A stretch of 64,000 bases of DNA from Thermobifida cellulosilytica TB100 (GCF_001517975.1 NZ_KQ950184.1:74703-138702), one strand, 5' to 3'; numbered from the stretch's first letter, positions 31,596 to 40,412 are shown. The notes: generated by a model from the letters alone, not told the origin. A program made the numbers and translations.

Positions 31596-32168
31596 ATGGG
31601 CGAGGCGAGACGGCGGACGCTGCTGCGCTGGGTCGCCGCGGTGGGCGGGGTCGCCGTGGTGAGCACCGGGGCCGTCGTCGGCGGGCTGCTGTGGGACGCG
31701 CGCGGTCCCGCGGTCGAGGCCACGGAGGCGGACACCTACCCGCAGCCGCCCGACTGCGCGTCGGTGCCGACTACGGCGGTGGAGGCCGTGGTCCCCTCGG
31801 CGGTGCTGGAGAGCGACACGGCCGGGCCGCTGTCCCAGTCCGCCGAGCGGTCGTGCGTGTGGTCCTCCCTGGACGCGTCCGGTGCCGACGCCCGGGTCCT
31901 CGTCGTCTCCTTCCGCGCCCACTTCGGGGACGGCGACGGTTCGGTGAGCGGGGCGGACCGGGCCGCGGCGGAGCTGGAGGCGCTGAGCGGCGACGCCGCG
32001 GAGCCCGTCGAGGAAGCAGTGGTGCGCGCGGCGTCCGTCGGCGACGGCGCCGAGGCGGTCCTGCGGGCCGACAACCTCACGGTCCGGGTCTGGTACGGCG
32101 GAGTGCCCGCGCAGGAGGCCCGCAGCGCAGCGGCCACGGTGGCCGCGGAGGTGGCCGCGGCCCTGTGA
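31596..32168 (+). CDS. Membrane-anchored DUF3558-like protein 1
   Basis: 190 residues with an N-terminal basic stretch and a transmembrane helix ~11-33 (WVAAVGGVAVVSTGAVVGGLLW). An extracellular domain follows with a cysteine pair (PPDCASVP and ERSCVWSSL) and an Ala-rich closing helix (AAATVAAEVAAAL). The C...C-W arrangement and final helix resemble DUF3558-type actinobacterial exported proteins and recur in the next two genes. Function unknown. Confidence 0.72.
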   Translation: MGEARRRTLLRWVAAVGGVAVVSTGAVVGGLLWDARGPAVEATEADTYPQPPDCASVPTTAVEAVVPSAVLESDTAGPLSQSAERSCVWSSLDASGADARVLVVSFRAHFGDGDGSVSGADRAAAELEALSGDAAEPVEEAVVRAASVGDGAEAVLRADNLTVRVWYGGVPAQEARSAAATVAAEVAAAL

Positions 32169-32380
32169 CGGCATCCCGGCGCCGACGCCGGGGCGCGGGC
32201 CGGGCCGCCGGGAAAAAGGTCTTCGATCATCGCGAACTTTGTGGCGGGAAGCGGCTTCTCACTCGGTAGAACGGGACGACCGGACCACCTGACGCCGCCA
32301 CCGGCCGGGTGGCTCCCGACTAGTAGCGTTGGCACGTCGTACCACCCCCGCCCCGGTCCGGGACAGACGAAGGGAAGCCC

Positions 32381-33037
32381 ATGGTCCAGCCGCCCCCCTA
32401 CGGCGGATTCGCCCCCCAGCAGGAGACGCCGCCCAAGAGCGGCCGCGGTTGCGCGACGGTGCTCCTGGCCGGTGCGGTGCTGGGCCTGGCACTGCTGGTC
32501 CTCGGAGGGATCGGCTTCCTCGTCTGGCTGCGTGGGCCGGGTGGGGACTACGAGGCGGCCCCCGAGTGCGCCGTGGTGGAGGAGAGCGGGGTGCTCGACC
32601 GCTTCGTCAAGGGACACGTGGCCGACCTCGACAGCCCGATCGACACCGGGGACGCCGACTGGTGGGACGGCACCCAGTGCCGCTGGACGACCACGGAGGA
32701 CTCCTCCGGGCTGCCCGCCAGCGTGAGCGTGGCGTTCATCCGCAGCGGCAACCGCCTCGGCTACGGCGGAGAGGCGTCGGCCCGGGCCGACCTGAGGAGC
32801 GAACCCGGGGGGAACACCGCGGTCGCCGTGGACGACCTCGGCGACGAGGCGGTCCGGTGGTACGACGCCACCACGCTGCACGGGTGTGTGGCGGTACGGA
32901 AGTCCAACCTCATGATCTCCACCTGCTACGAGTCCAGCACCGATTTCGCGGCCAGTCGGGAGATCTCCGCGGCGGAAGCCATGGAGGGCGCCCTGACCGT
33001 GGCCAGGGAGATCGTCGCCGAACTCGAAGCGGAATAG
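32381..33037 (+). CDS. Membrane-anchored DUF3558-like protein 2
   Basis: 218 residues, ATG 32381 after AAGGGAAG. The N-terminus is Pro/Gln/Tyr-rich and cytoplasmic (PPPYGGFAPQQETPP). A transmembrane helix spans ~25-50 (CATVLLAGAVLGLALLVLGGIGFLVWL). The outer domain has PECAVV, DWWDGTQCRWTT, DEAVRWYDATTLHGCVAV and a late cysteine (ISTCYES), then the terminal helix AMEGALTVAREIVAELEAE. Cysteine spacing parallels the following gene, so they are probably paralogs. Confidence 0.74.
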   Translation: MVQPPPYGGFAPQQETPPKSGRGCATVLLAGAVLGLALLVLGGIGFLVWLRGPGGDYEAAPECAVVEESGVLDRFVKGHVADLDSPIDTGDADWWDGTQCRWTTTEDSSGLPASVSVAFIRSGNRLGYGGEASARADLRSEPGGNTAVAVDDLGDEAVRWYDATTLHGCVAVRKSNLMISTCYESSTDFAASREISAAEAMEGALTVAREIVAELEAE

Positions 33038-33130
33038 ACCCCCAGGGACCGGGCAGGCGCTCTGCGCCGACACCGGTCGTCCCCATCCCCGATCACGCGG
33101 ATCACCCGCCAGTACTCAGCGAGGAACCTG

Positions 33131-33928
33131 ATGACGCAGCCGCCTCCCAACGGACCGCAACCTCCCTACGGCCAGCCCTACGGGACTCCCCAGCCCTCCT
33201 ACGGCCAGCAGTTCACCCCCCAGTACGGGGCCGGATACCCGACGCCTCCGCAGCGGAAGAGCAACGGCTGTCTGATCGCCGGCGTGCTCGTGGGCGCGTT
33301 CGTGGTCCTGGCCGTGGCGGGGATCATCGTGTTCTTCGCCCTGAGCGGCGGCAACGAGGCGCCGTCGGCCGGTGGTTCGGGCAACGTGGCCGAGAGCCCC
33401 CAGTCCGGCGGGGAGGAGCCCCAGGGGCCCGACGAGACGCCTTCGCCGCAGGGGGAGTTCGTCGTACTGCCGGCCTGTGAGGAGATCGCTCCCGACGAAC
33501 TGGACACGCTCATGCCCGGGTACAGCCTGGAGGTCGAGGACGTCGACACCGGTGCCCAGGAGTGGTGGGAGGGCTACCACTGCTCCTGGAACAACGCCGT
33601 CACCTGGGAGGAGGGGAGCTACTACTTCCTCACGGTCGTGCTCAACGACCCCGAGGAGGCGTACGACACCGCCGACGACCTGGAGCTGTACGCCGAGGAC
33701 TACGACACGACCCCGGTGAGCGGGCTCGGCGAGGGCGCCCTGTCCTGGTACGACTCCACCAACGAGGTCGGCTGCGTGGCCACCTACGTGGAGAACCTGT
33801 CGTTCTCGGCCTGCTACGACGAGATGAGCGGCGGAGAGCCGCTGCCCGAGGACGAGGCGATCGCGCAGGCCGAGGAGCTGGCCCACTCCACCCTGGCGAA
33901 GATCGAGAGCGGCGACTACCGCGAATAG
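33131..33928 (+). CDS. Membrane-anchored DUF3558-like protein 3
   Basis: 265 residues, GAGGAACCTG before ATG 33131. The N-terminus is a Pro/Tyr/Gln low-complexity tract (QPPYGQPYGTPQPSYGQQ), then a transmembrane helix ~55-80 (CLIAGVLVGAFVVLAVAGIIVFFAL) and an acidic outer domain. LPACEEI, QEWWEGYHCSWNN, EGALSWYDSTNEVGCVATY and FSACYDEM line up with gene 2 in order and spacing. The linker is Gly/Pro/Glu-rich. Such P/Y/Q tails with one TM helix are common in actinobacterial envelope proteins. No function recognised. Confidence 0.75.
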   Translation: MTQPPPNGPQPPYGQPYGTPQPSYGQQFTPQYGAGYPTPPQRKSNGCLIAGVLVGAFVVLAVAGIIVFFALSGGNEAPSAGGSGNVAESPQSGGEEPQGPDETPSPQGEFVVLPACEEIAPDELDTLMPGYSLEVEDVDTGAQEWWEGYHCSWNNAVTWEEGSYYFLTVVLNDPEEAYDTADDLELYAEDYDTTPVSGLGEGALSWYDSTNEVGCVATYVENLSFSACYDEMSGGEPLPEDEAIAQAEELAHSTLAKIESGDYRE

Positions 33929-33933
33929 CGGAG

Positions 33934-33980
33934 CCCGGGCGGCGCTCCGCAGCGGGAGCGTCGCCCCCGTGCCGCCCGGG
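33934..33980 (+). terminator. Hairpin after the paralog cluster
   Basis: CCCGGGCGGC (33934-33943) pairs with GCCGCCCGGG (33971-33980), with an inner GCTCC/GGGAGC stem, followed by a short T-rich CGTGTCTTTCC. Confidence 0.5.
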
Positions 33981-34110
33981 GCGGTCGTGTCTTTCCGGCA
34001 CGGGAGACCGCGCGGACGGCGGCGGAGGCGTCCACGGCGGGGGCGGAGACGGGGTGCGGGGCCGTCAGGAGGCGCGGATTACGGCGCCGTACCGAAACGA
34101 CGCGGAGTTG

Positions 34111-34875
34111 TTACACCTTACGGAGAACGGTGACCACCTTGCCCAGAATGGTCGCGGAATCGCCGTTGATCGGCTCGTAGGCGCTGTTTCTGGGCAGTAG
34201 CCAAACGTGTTCTCCGTCACGTTTGAACACCTTCACCGTGGCCTCGTCACCCAGCAGCGCGGCCACGATGTCGCCGTTGTTGGCGTCGGGCTGCTGGCGG
34301 ACAACCACCAGGTCACCATCGGTGATGGCGGCGTCGACCATGGAGTCGCCCACGACGGTGAGCATGAACAGAGTGCCTTCGCCGACGAGCTGTCGGGGGA
34401 GGGTGAAGACGTCCTCGACGTACTCCTCGGCCAGGATCGGGCCGCCCGCCGCGATACGGCCCAGGAGGGGGATGCCGACCGTGGCGGGAGAGTCCGCTGC
34501 CCCCGTGTGACCAGGGGTTTTCTGCGGAAAGGTGGGCATTTCGCCGGGAATGCGAATTTCCACCGCTCTTGGGCGATTCTGGTCCCGGTGGAGGTAGCCC
34601 TTGCGTTGCAACACCTTCAACTGGTGCGCGACACTTGAGGGGCTGGACAGTCCTACCGCGTCACCGATCTCCCGGATCGACGGCGGGTACCCCCGCTCAC
34701 GGACGTAGCGGTGGATGACGTTCAGGACACTCCGCTGGCGGTCGGTGAGTGTCGGAGCGGCCTCCGCCCCCCCGGTGGGGGTCGCAGCGGAGTCATCCGT
34801 GCGGACCGGGCGGAGTGCGGAGACGGCACTCTCCTCCGCACGGGGCTGCCGCCCTCCGTTGTTCTCCTCCGGCAC
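34111..34875 (-). CDS. lexA: SOS repressor LexA
   Basis: 254 residues from GTG 34875, decided by GAGGAGG 6 nt upstream. The N-terminal winged HTH ([47 protein letters not shown]) is followed by the S24 peptidase domain. The scissile A143-G144 is in GRIAAGGP, the nucleophile is S178 in [11 protein letters not shown], and the general base is K215 in [11 protein letters not shown]. It represses DNA-damage genes until RecA filaments trigger self-cleavage. A LexA box lies in the 250-bp divergent region with the LysM gene, so it should autoregulate. A ~40-residue Ala/Glu-rich N-terminal extension is present. Confidence 0.97.
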   Translation of the reverse strand: MPEENNGGRQPRAEESAVSALRPVRTDDSAATPTGGAEAAPTLTDRQRSVLNVIHRYVRERGYPPSIREIGDAVGLSSPSSVAHQLKVLQRKGYLHRDQNRPRAVEIRIPGEMPTFPQKTPGHTGAADSPATVGIPLLGRIAAGGPILAEEYVEDVFTLPRQLVGEGTLFMLTVVGDSMVDAAITDGDLVVVRQQPDANNGDIVAALLGDEATVKVFKRDGEHVWLLPRNSAYEPINGDSATILGKVVTVLRKV

Positions 34876-35034
34876 GTCCGGCCTCCTCGGCGGTCGGTGT
34901 CCTGGGTCGTGGACTGTCGGCTGTGTGGCATCGGTGCTTGTTCCGGATGGCCGAGGGTGGCGGTGTGACACGACCGACGCCGACGCTCTACCGGAACGAA
35001 ACACATTCCACGTTAGTCCCTGCACAAGGCGAGA

Positions 35035-35050
35035 TCAAACAAACGTTCGA
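35035..35050. promoter_or_regulatory. LexA (SOS) box
   Basis: TCAAACAAACGTTCGA matches the Gram-positive SOS box TCGAAC-N4-GTTCGA at 11 of 12 conserved bases. It lies 160 bp before lexA and 77 bp before the LysM gene, so one site could control both. Confidence 0.8.
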
Positions 35051-35126
35051 GATGGTGCTGAAAAATTTCCCGGAATGCGGTAGTAGTCGAACGCCAGTTC
35101 TAGCCGGTGGAGGTAAGGAGACGACG

Positions 35127-35639
35127 ATGTCCCAGACCGCGCTGCCGCGCGCCGCGCAGGCCGCCGACCGTGTCCTCCGCCGTGCGGCCCGCGACGACCG
35201 CGCTCCCGGTCTCTACGACTGGTCCCGCGAGGTGCCGGAGTGGGCCGGCGCCGTGGAGCCGCACCGACATCTCCAGGCCGCCGGGAGCCGTCGCAGCACC
35301 CGTCCCGTCCCCGCCGGGCCGCCCCGGCTGACCAGGCGCGGCCGGATCGTCCTGTACAGCCTGCTCGGCACGGCTGCCGCGGCGGGCTGCGGACTCCTCT
35401 CCGTGGCCTTCGTGGCCCTGAGCGCCACCACCGCCGACGCCTCCACCGAGAGCCTCATGGACCTGCCCGAGCGGTCGCACACCCTCATCGTCAACGAGGG
35501 GGACACGCTCTGGGAGATCGCCGAGCGGATCCGCCCCGCGGAGGACCCGCGCAAGACGGTGGACGAGCTCGTCGAGATCAACAACCTGACCGGACCGGTC
35601 CTCACGCCGGGCCAGGAGCTCGTGCTGCCCTCCCACTGA
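35127..35639 (+). CDS. LysM membrane protein, candidate SOS cell-division suppressor
   Basis: 170 residues, AAGGAG six nt before ATG 35127. The N-terminal ~70 residues are basic and cytoplasmic. There is one transmembrane helix, ~75-100 (IVLYSLLGTAAAAGCGLLSVAFVAL), and an external LysM domain ~115-168 (SHTLIVNEGDTLWEIAERIRP...VLTPGQELVLPS). It is divergent from lexA behind the LexA box and upstream of nrdR. The same position holds Rv2719c/ChiZ in Mycobacterium and DivS in Corynebacterium, damage-induced proteins that delay septation; YneA of Bacillus is the functional analog. The role here is inferred from position and architecture, not from high sequence identity. Confidence 0.82.
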   Translation: MSQTALPRAAQAADRVLRRAARDDRAPGLYDWSREVPEWAGAVEPHRHLQAAGSRRSTRPVPAGPPRLTRRGRIVLYSLLGTAAAAGCGLLSVAFVALSATTADASTESLMDLPERSHTLIVNEGDTLWEIAERIRPAEDPRKTVDELVEINNLTGPVLTPGQELVLPSH

Positions 35640-35787
35640 CCCCGAACCCCGCTCCCGCCGCCTGCCCGCACCAGGCGGACGCCCGCGGCTGCGCCGTGCC
35701 CGCGGGACGGCTGGGGTGTGTGCCACGACACTTCCGGGAGACGGACCGGCGAGTTGCGCCCGGGGACGGTGAGGTCTAGGTTATCGA

Positions 35788-35803
35788 CCACTAAATCTTG
35801 TAC
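35788..35803. promoter_or_regulatory. Candidate NrdR box
   Basis: CCACTAAATCTTGTAC fits the NrdR-box pattern acaCwAtATaTwGtgt at the core (CTA...TTGT), 66 bp before nrdR. A weaker palindrome, CCACAAGTTGTGG (35822-35834), lies about three helical turns downstream, where a second box would be expected. Together they suggest autoregulation of nrdR-nrdJ. Confidence 0.55.
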
Positions 35804-35868
35804 CCGCGTGGGTGAAAGCATCCACAAGTTGTGGTCCTTCGGCGTTGACCTGGGAAGGAAGAGGACTG

Positions 35869-36330
35869 GTGCGCTGCCCCTTCTGCCAGAACCAGGACAC
35901 CCGGGTGATCGACAGCCGCGCCGCAGAGGAGGGGGCCGCGATCCGGCGCCGCCGCTCCTGCCCGGCCTGCGAGAGGAGATTCACCACCCAGGAGACCGTG
36001 CTGCTCATGGTCGCCAAGCGGTCGGGCGTCACCGAGCCCTTCTCCCGCAGCAAGATCATCGCTGGAGTCCGACGGGCCTGCCAGGGCCGCCCGGTCAGCG
36101 AGGACGCCCTCGCCCTCCTCGGCCAGCGGGTCGAGGAGACCATCCGCGCCCGCGGGGCCGCCGAGGTCCCCTCCCACGAGATCGGGCTCGCCATCCTCGG
36201 GCCGCTGCGCGACCTGGACGAGGTCGCCTACCTGCGCTTCGCGAGCGTCTACCGCAGCTTCGAGTCCCTGGAGGACTTCGAGAACGAGATCGCGGAGCTG
36301 AGAGCGGAGCGTGCCGCGCCGCAGGACTGA
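35869..36330 (+). CDS. nrdR: Ribonucleotide reductase repressor NrdR
   Basis: 153 residues from GTG 35869 (GAAGGAAGAGG upstream). The N-terminal zinc ribbon has CPFCQNQDT and [10 protein letters not shown]. The ATP-cone that senses ATP/dATP spans ~45-135 ([24 protein letters not shown]...[12 protein letters not shown]). It represses ribonucleotide reductase genes when dNTPs are sufficient. The next gene is nrdJ, and a candidate NrdR box lies upstream. Confidence 0.97.
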   Translation: MRCPFCQNQDTRVIDSRAAEEGAAIRRRRSCPACERRFTTQETVLLMVAKRSGVTEPFSRSKIIAGVRRACQGRPVSEDALALLGQRVEETIRARGAAEVPSHEIGLAILGPLRDLDEVAYLRFASVYRSFESLEDFENEIAELRAERAAPQD

Positions 36331-36454
36331 CCCACCCGACGCCCCACAGCGTCCAGCAGACCAGAGAACACGCACGGTGCCGCCGTGCCGCGACGGGACC
36401 GGGCGGCAGGCACCGACCGGGTACACCTCTTCACAGATGGGGGAGCAAAGCGAC

Positions 36455-39271
36455 ATGACCGAGACGGCGAGCGGCTCTGCTACACGCAAGGGCAGGAAAG
36501 CCCGGGGAGGACTGAAGATCCGGCGGGTCTTCACCACTCCCGGAGTCCACCCCTACGACACCGTGGAGTGGGAACGCCGCGACGTCGTCATGACCAACTG
36601 GCGGGACGGCTCGATCAACTTCCAGCAGAACGGGGTCGAGTTCCCCAAGAGCTGGTCGATGAACGCCACCCAGATCGTGGCCAGCAAGTACTTCCGCGGC
36701 GCGCTGGGCACCCCGCAGCGCGAGTGGAGCCTCAAGCAGCTCGTCGACCGGGTCGTCAACACCTACACCGCGACCGGCCGCGAGCACGGCTACTTCGCCT
36801 CCGACGAGGACGCCGAGATCTTCGACCACGAGCTCAAGTACGCCCTCGTCCACCAGATGTTCAGCTTCAACTCCCCGGTCTGGTTCAACGTCGGCACCTC
36901 GTCGAAGGCCCAGGTCTCCGCCTGCTTCATCCTGTCGGTCGAGGACACCATGGAGTCGATCCTCGACTGGTACAAGGAGGAGGGGGTCATCTTCAAGGGC
37001 GGCTCGGGCGCGGGCGTGAACCTCTCGCGCATCCGCTCCAGCAAGGAGCTGCTCTCCTCCGGCGGCACCGCCTCCGGCCCGGTCTCCTTCATGCGCGGCG
37101 CCGACGCCTCCGCCGGGACGATCAAGTCCGGCGGCGCGACCCGGCGGGCCGCCAAGATGGTCGTCCTCGACGTGGACCACCCCGACATCGAGGAGTTCAT
37201 CGAGTGCAAGGCCCGTGAGGAGCACAAGATCCGCGCGCTGCGCGACGCGGGCTTCGACGTCGACCTGGGCGGCGCCGACATCGTCAGCATCCAGTACCAG
37301 AACGCCAACAACTCGGTGCGCGTCTCCGACGAGTTCATGCGGGCCGTGGAGCAGGACGCCGAGTTCGGCCTAGTCGCCCGCACCACCGGCGAGGTCATCG
37401 AGAAGGTCAAGGCCAAGGAGCTGTTCCGCAAGATGGCCCGGGCCGCCTGGGAGTGCGCCGACCCGGGCATCCAGTACGACGACACCATCAACGACTGGCA
37501 CACCACGCCCGAGAGCGGCCGGATCACCGCCAGCAACCCCTGCTCGGAGTACGTCCACCTGGACAACTCCTCCTGCAACCTGGCCTCCATCAACCTGATG
37601 AAGTTCCTCGACGACGACGGCTCCTTCCGCGTCGAGGAGTTCGAGCGGCTCGTCGAGCTGGTCATCACGGCGATGGACATCTCCATCACCTTCGCCGACT
37701 TCCCCACCGAGAAGATCGCCGAGACCACGCGGGCCTTCCGCCAACTGGGCATCGGCTACACCAACCTCGGCGCGCTGCTGATGGCCACCGGCCACGCCTA
37801 CGACTCCGACGGCGGACGCGCCGTGGCCGCCGCCATCACCTCGCTCATGACCGGCGCCGCCTACCGGCGCAGCGCCGAGCTGGCCGGGGTGGTCGGCGCC
37901 TACGACGGCTACGCCAAGAACGCCGAGTCCCACAAGCGCGTCATGCGCAAGCACGCCGCCGCCAACGACGCCCTCAAGACCGTCGGCGAGCTGGAGAAGC
38001 CGATCCACGCCGCCGCCACCCGGGCGTGGCGGGAGTGCCTGGAGATCGGCGAGAAGAACGGCTGGCGCAACGCCCAGGCGAGCCTGCTCGCGCCGACCGG
38101 CACCATCTCCTTCATGCTGGACTGCGACACCACCGGCATCGAGCCCGACTTCTCCCTGGTCAAGTTCAAGAAGCTGGTGGGCGGCGGGTCCATGCAGATC
38201 GTCAACCAGGGCATCCCCCGGGCGCTGCGGACCCTCGGCTACCAGGAGGAGCAGATCGAGGCCATCGTCGCCTACGTCGCCGAGCACGGGCACGTGGTCG
38301 ACGCGCCCGGTCTCAAGCCCGAGCACTACGAGATCTTCGACTGCGCCACGGGGCGGCGCTACATCCGGCCCATGGGGCACGTGGACATGATGGCGGCGGT
38401 CCAGCCGTTCCTGTCCGGCGCGGTCTCCAAGACCGTCAACGTCCCGGAGGAGGCCACCGTCGAGGACTTCGAGCGCCTCTACTACGAGGGCTGGAAGAAG
38501 GGCCTCAAGGCGCTGGCGGTCTACCGGGACAACTGCAAGGTCGGCCAGCCGCTGTCCACCGCCAAGAAGGAGGAGAAGGAGAAGGCCGAGCAGGCCCCCC
38601 GCACCGTCGAGGTGCGGCGCCCGGTGCGGCGCAGGCTGCCCAAGCGGCGTCCCAGCCAGACCGTCTCCTTCACCGTCGGCGGAGCCGAGGGCTACATCAC
38701 CGCGGGCTCCTACCCCGACGACGGCCTGGGCGAGGTGTTCCTCAAGCTCGGCAAGCAGGGCTCCACCCTGGCCGGGATCATGGACGCCTTCTCCATCGCG
38801 ATCTCCATCGCCCTCCAGTACGGGGTGCCGCTGGAGACCTACGTGGAGAAGTTCACCAACATGCGCTTCGAGCCGGCCGGGATGACCGACGACCCCGACA
38901 TCCGGATGGCGCAGTCGGTGGTGGACTACATCTTCCGCCGTCTGGCCCTGGACTACCTGCCCTACGAGGAGCGCGCGGCGCTGGGCGTGCTCTCCGCCGA
39001 GGAGCGCGCCGCCCAGGCCGCCGGGGAGGACCCCGCGCAGGTCGCCGCCCAGGTGGTCACCTACGCCCAGTCGGCGCCGGTGGCCGAGGCGGGCGACCCG
39101 CTGCTCGAGGCTCCCCGGACCACCGGGGTCCGCGGGACGGTGGAGGCGGCCGAGGCCCGGCAGGGCTTCAGCGCCGACGCCCCGCTCTGCGTGAGCTGCG
39201 GCACCAAGATGCGGCCGTCCGGGAGCTGCTACGTCTGCGAGGGCTGCGGCTCCACCAGCGGTTGCAGTTGA
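36455..39271 (+). CDS. nrdJ: Adenosylcobalamin-dependent (class II) ribonucleotide reductase
   Basis: 938 residues; ATG 36455 (MTETASGS) follows GGGGGAG at ~10 nt. It converts ribonucleotides to deoxyribonucleotides using a B12-generated radical, so it needs no oxygen. Seen features are FSFNSPVWFNVGT, FKGGSGAGVNLS, the active-site region NPCSEYVHLDNSSCNLASINL and APTGTISFMLDCDTTGIEPDFS. An NrdJ-type C-terminal tail, CVSCGTKMRPSGSCYVCEGCGS, carries the CxxC pairs that shuttle electrons. A basic insert (VRRPVRRRLPKRRPSQT) precedes the last domain. It is in an operon with nrdR (125 bp apart). Confidence 0.97.
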   Translation: MTETASGSATRKGRKARGGLKIRRVFTTPGVHPYDTVEWERRDVVMTNWRDGSINFQQNGVEFPKSWSMNATQIVASKYFRGALGTPQREWSLKQLVDRVVNTYTATGREHGYFASDEDAEIFDHELKYALVHQMFSFNSPVWFNVGTSSKAQVSACFILSVEDTMESILDWYKEEGVIFKGGSGAGVNLSRIRSSKELLSSGGTASGPVSFMRGADASAGTIKSGGATRRAAKMVVLDVDHPDIEEFIECKAREEHKIRALRDAGFDVDLGGADIVSIQYQNANNSVRVSDEFMRAVEQDAEFGLVARTTGEVIEKVKAKELFRKMARAAWECADPGIQYDDTINDWHTTPESGRITASNPCSEYVHLDNSSCNLASINLMKFLDDDGSFRVEEFERLVELVITAMDISITFADFPTEKIAETTRAFRQLGIGYTNLGALLMATGHAYDSDGGRAVAAAITSLMTGAAYRRSAELAGVVGAYDGYAKNAESHKRVMRKHAAANDALKTVGELEKPIHAAATRAWRECLEIGEKNGWRNAQASLLAPTGTISFMLDCDTTGIEPDFSLVKFKKLVGGGSMQIVNQGIPRALRTLGYQEEQIEAIVAYVAEHGHVVDAPGLKPEHYEIFDCATGRRYIRPMGHVDMMAAVQPFLSGAVSKTVNVPEEATVEDFERLYYEGWKKGLKALAVYRDNCKVGQPLSTAKKEEKEKAEQAPRTVEVRRPVRRRLPKRRPSQTVSFTVGGAEGYITAGSYPDDGLGEVFLKLGKQGSTLAGIMDAFSIAISIALQYGVPLETYVEKFTNMRFEPAGMTDDPDIRMAQSVVDYIFRRLALDYLPYEERAALGVLSAEERAAQAAGEDPAQVAAQVVTYAQSAPVAEAGDPLLEAPRTTGVRGTVEAAEARQGFSADAPLCVSCGTKMRPSGSCYVCEGCGSTSGCS

Positions 39272-39297
39272 TCCCGGCGCGTTGGCGCACACGTCCC

Positions 39298-39325
39298 ACG
39301 GGGGCGGCCCACCGGCCGCCCCCGT
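39298..39325 (+). terminator. Terminator after nrdJ
   Basis: ACGGGGGCGGCC and GGCCGCCCCCGT form a perfect 12-bp stem with a 4-nt loop, followed by TCGCTGTCT. Confidence 0.7.
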
Positions 39326-39374
39326 TCGCTGTCTCGGGGCGGTGAGCGCGGCGGAGGAGCGGGTATGACGGTAA

Positions 39375-39389
39375 TACCATTGGTAGCAT
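39375..39389 (+). promoter_or_regulatory. Leaderless promoter and operator of the VapBC-like pair
   Basis: The 11-bp palindrome TACCATTGGTA (39375-39385) overlaps a -10-like TAGCAT (39384-39389), which is 7 nt before the antitoxin GTG at 39397. That spacing is typical of leaderless actinobacterial transcripts. The palindrome suits autorepression by the antitoxin. Confidence 0.5.
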
Positions 39390-39396
39390 CGCGGTT

Positions 39397-39819
39397 GTGA
39401 GAGTTGACTCGATGGACACTGAACACGGCACCCCCTCGGAGGTGTCCGCCGAACTCGTCAGAGCTCTGCGGTCGGGGCAGGTCGACCCTCTCACGGTGAT
39501 CACCGCGCTCCACGACAGCGGGAAGCTCCCCCACCGCGGGGAGACGGCACGGTGGCACGTCGGAGAGCGGGGGCGCTTCTCCTCCGGCTCCGCAAGCCGG
39601 ACCCGCAAGATCAGCATCTCCATGCCGGAGGACCTCAGCTCCGCCGTCCACGAACGCGTCGGACGCGGCGAGTTCAGCCGCTACGTGACCGAGGCGGTCA
39701 GCCGACAGTTGGAACTGGACCTGCTGGCCGAACTCGCCGACCTGCTGGAGAACGAGTACGGGCCGGTCTCCGAACAGAGCCTGGCGGAGGCGGAGGCGGC
39801 GTGGCCGGACGCCGACTGA
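39397..39819 (+). CDS. VapB-like ribbon-helix-helix antitoxin
   Basis: 140 residues. The RHH domain is ~68-105 (TRKISISMPEDLSSAVHERVGRGEFSRYVTEAVSRQLELDLLAEL), which binds operator DNA as a dimer. The acidic C-terminus (LENEYGPVSEQSLAEAEAAWPDAD) is the usual toxin-neutralising part. An N-terminal ~60-residue extension (VSAELVRALRSGQVDPLTVITALHD) is uncommon. The start is GTG 39397 (leaderless) or ATG 39412. The toxin gene overlaps its last 19 bases. Confidence 0.8.
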   Translation: MRVDSMDTEHGTPSEVSAELVRALRSGQVDPLTVITALHDSGKLPHRGETARWHVGERGRFSSGSASRTRKISISMPEDLSSAVHERVGRGEFSRYVTEAVSRQLELDLLAELADLLENEYGPVSEQSLAEAEAAWPDAD

Positions 39820-40235
39820 CCGGAGGAGGCACCCTCGTCCTCGACAGCGAGGGCCTGTCCAAGATCGCGGACGGCGACGAACGCGCACGGGCGCACCTGG
39901 AGGTCGCCCACCGCCGCCGGGCCCGTGTGGTGGTCAGCGCGGTCACCCTCGCGGAGGTGCTCCGCGGCGGCCCCCGGGACGCCGCGATCCACCGCGTGCT
40001 CTCCCGGATCTCGGTGCTCGCGGTCACCCCCGAGATCGCCCGCGGCGCCGGTGAGCTGCTGGGGAGGACCGGCCTGACCGGCCACCGCTGCGCGATCGAC
40101 TCGGTGGTGGCGGTGACCGCGCTCGGCCAGGAACGCCCGGTGGTGCTGCTGACCAGCGACCCCGACGACCTCAGCCGGCTCGTCGAGGAGCCGGACCGGC
40201 CCAAGCACCAGCGGGTCGCCGTGGTCCACGTATGA
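39801..40235 (+). CDS. PIN-domain toxin (VapC-like ribonuclease)
   Basis: 144 residues from GTG 39801, with GGAGGCGGC upstream. The PIN fold has VLDSEGLSKI (D near 16), SAVTLAEVLRGGPRD (E), IARGAGELLGRTGLTGHRCAIDSVVAVTAL (D) and LLTSDPDDLSRL (D), so the metal-binding acid set appears complete. VapC toxins cleave tRNA or rRNA and halt translation until the antitoxin is restored. It overlaps the antitoxin gene, as is typical of such pairs. Confidence 0.83.
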   Translation: MAGRRLTGGGTLVLDSEGLSKIADGDERARAHLEVAHRRRARVVVSAVTLAEVLRGGPRDAAIHRVLSRISVLAVTPEIARGAGELLGRTGLTGHRCAIDSVVAVTALGQERPVVLLTSDPDDLSRLVEEPDRPKHQRVAVVHV

Positions 40236-40386
40236 ACGTCCGCGGCCGGATCGGAGGGCGTCGGCGCCGCGTGCCCCGGCGCACGCCCCCGCAGCGGACC
40301 GCGATGCCGTTATCGGACCGTCGTTCCACCGCGCCCCGGTGGACCGCAACCCCGCGGCAGGATTGCGACCCCGCAGGCAGCACAGT

Positions 40387-40412
40387 GGAACCGTCGAAAG
40401 GTGTATTACGTC
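40387..40412 (+). promoter_or_regulatory. Candidate ECF-sigma promoter for the SPFH operon
   Basis: GGAAC (40387-40391), 17-nt spacer, CGTC (40409-40412) matches the extracytoplasmic-function sigma pattern. It is 42 bp before the first SPFH start and ahead of a good Shine-Dalgarno (AAAGGAG). Envelope-stress control is an inference. Confidence 0.45.

Noticed and set aside
35640-35868. Possible cobalamin riboswitch before nrdR-nrdJ
   Set aside because: The conserved B12-box and surrounding pairings are not visible; only NrdR-box-like sites are.
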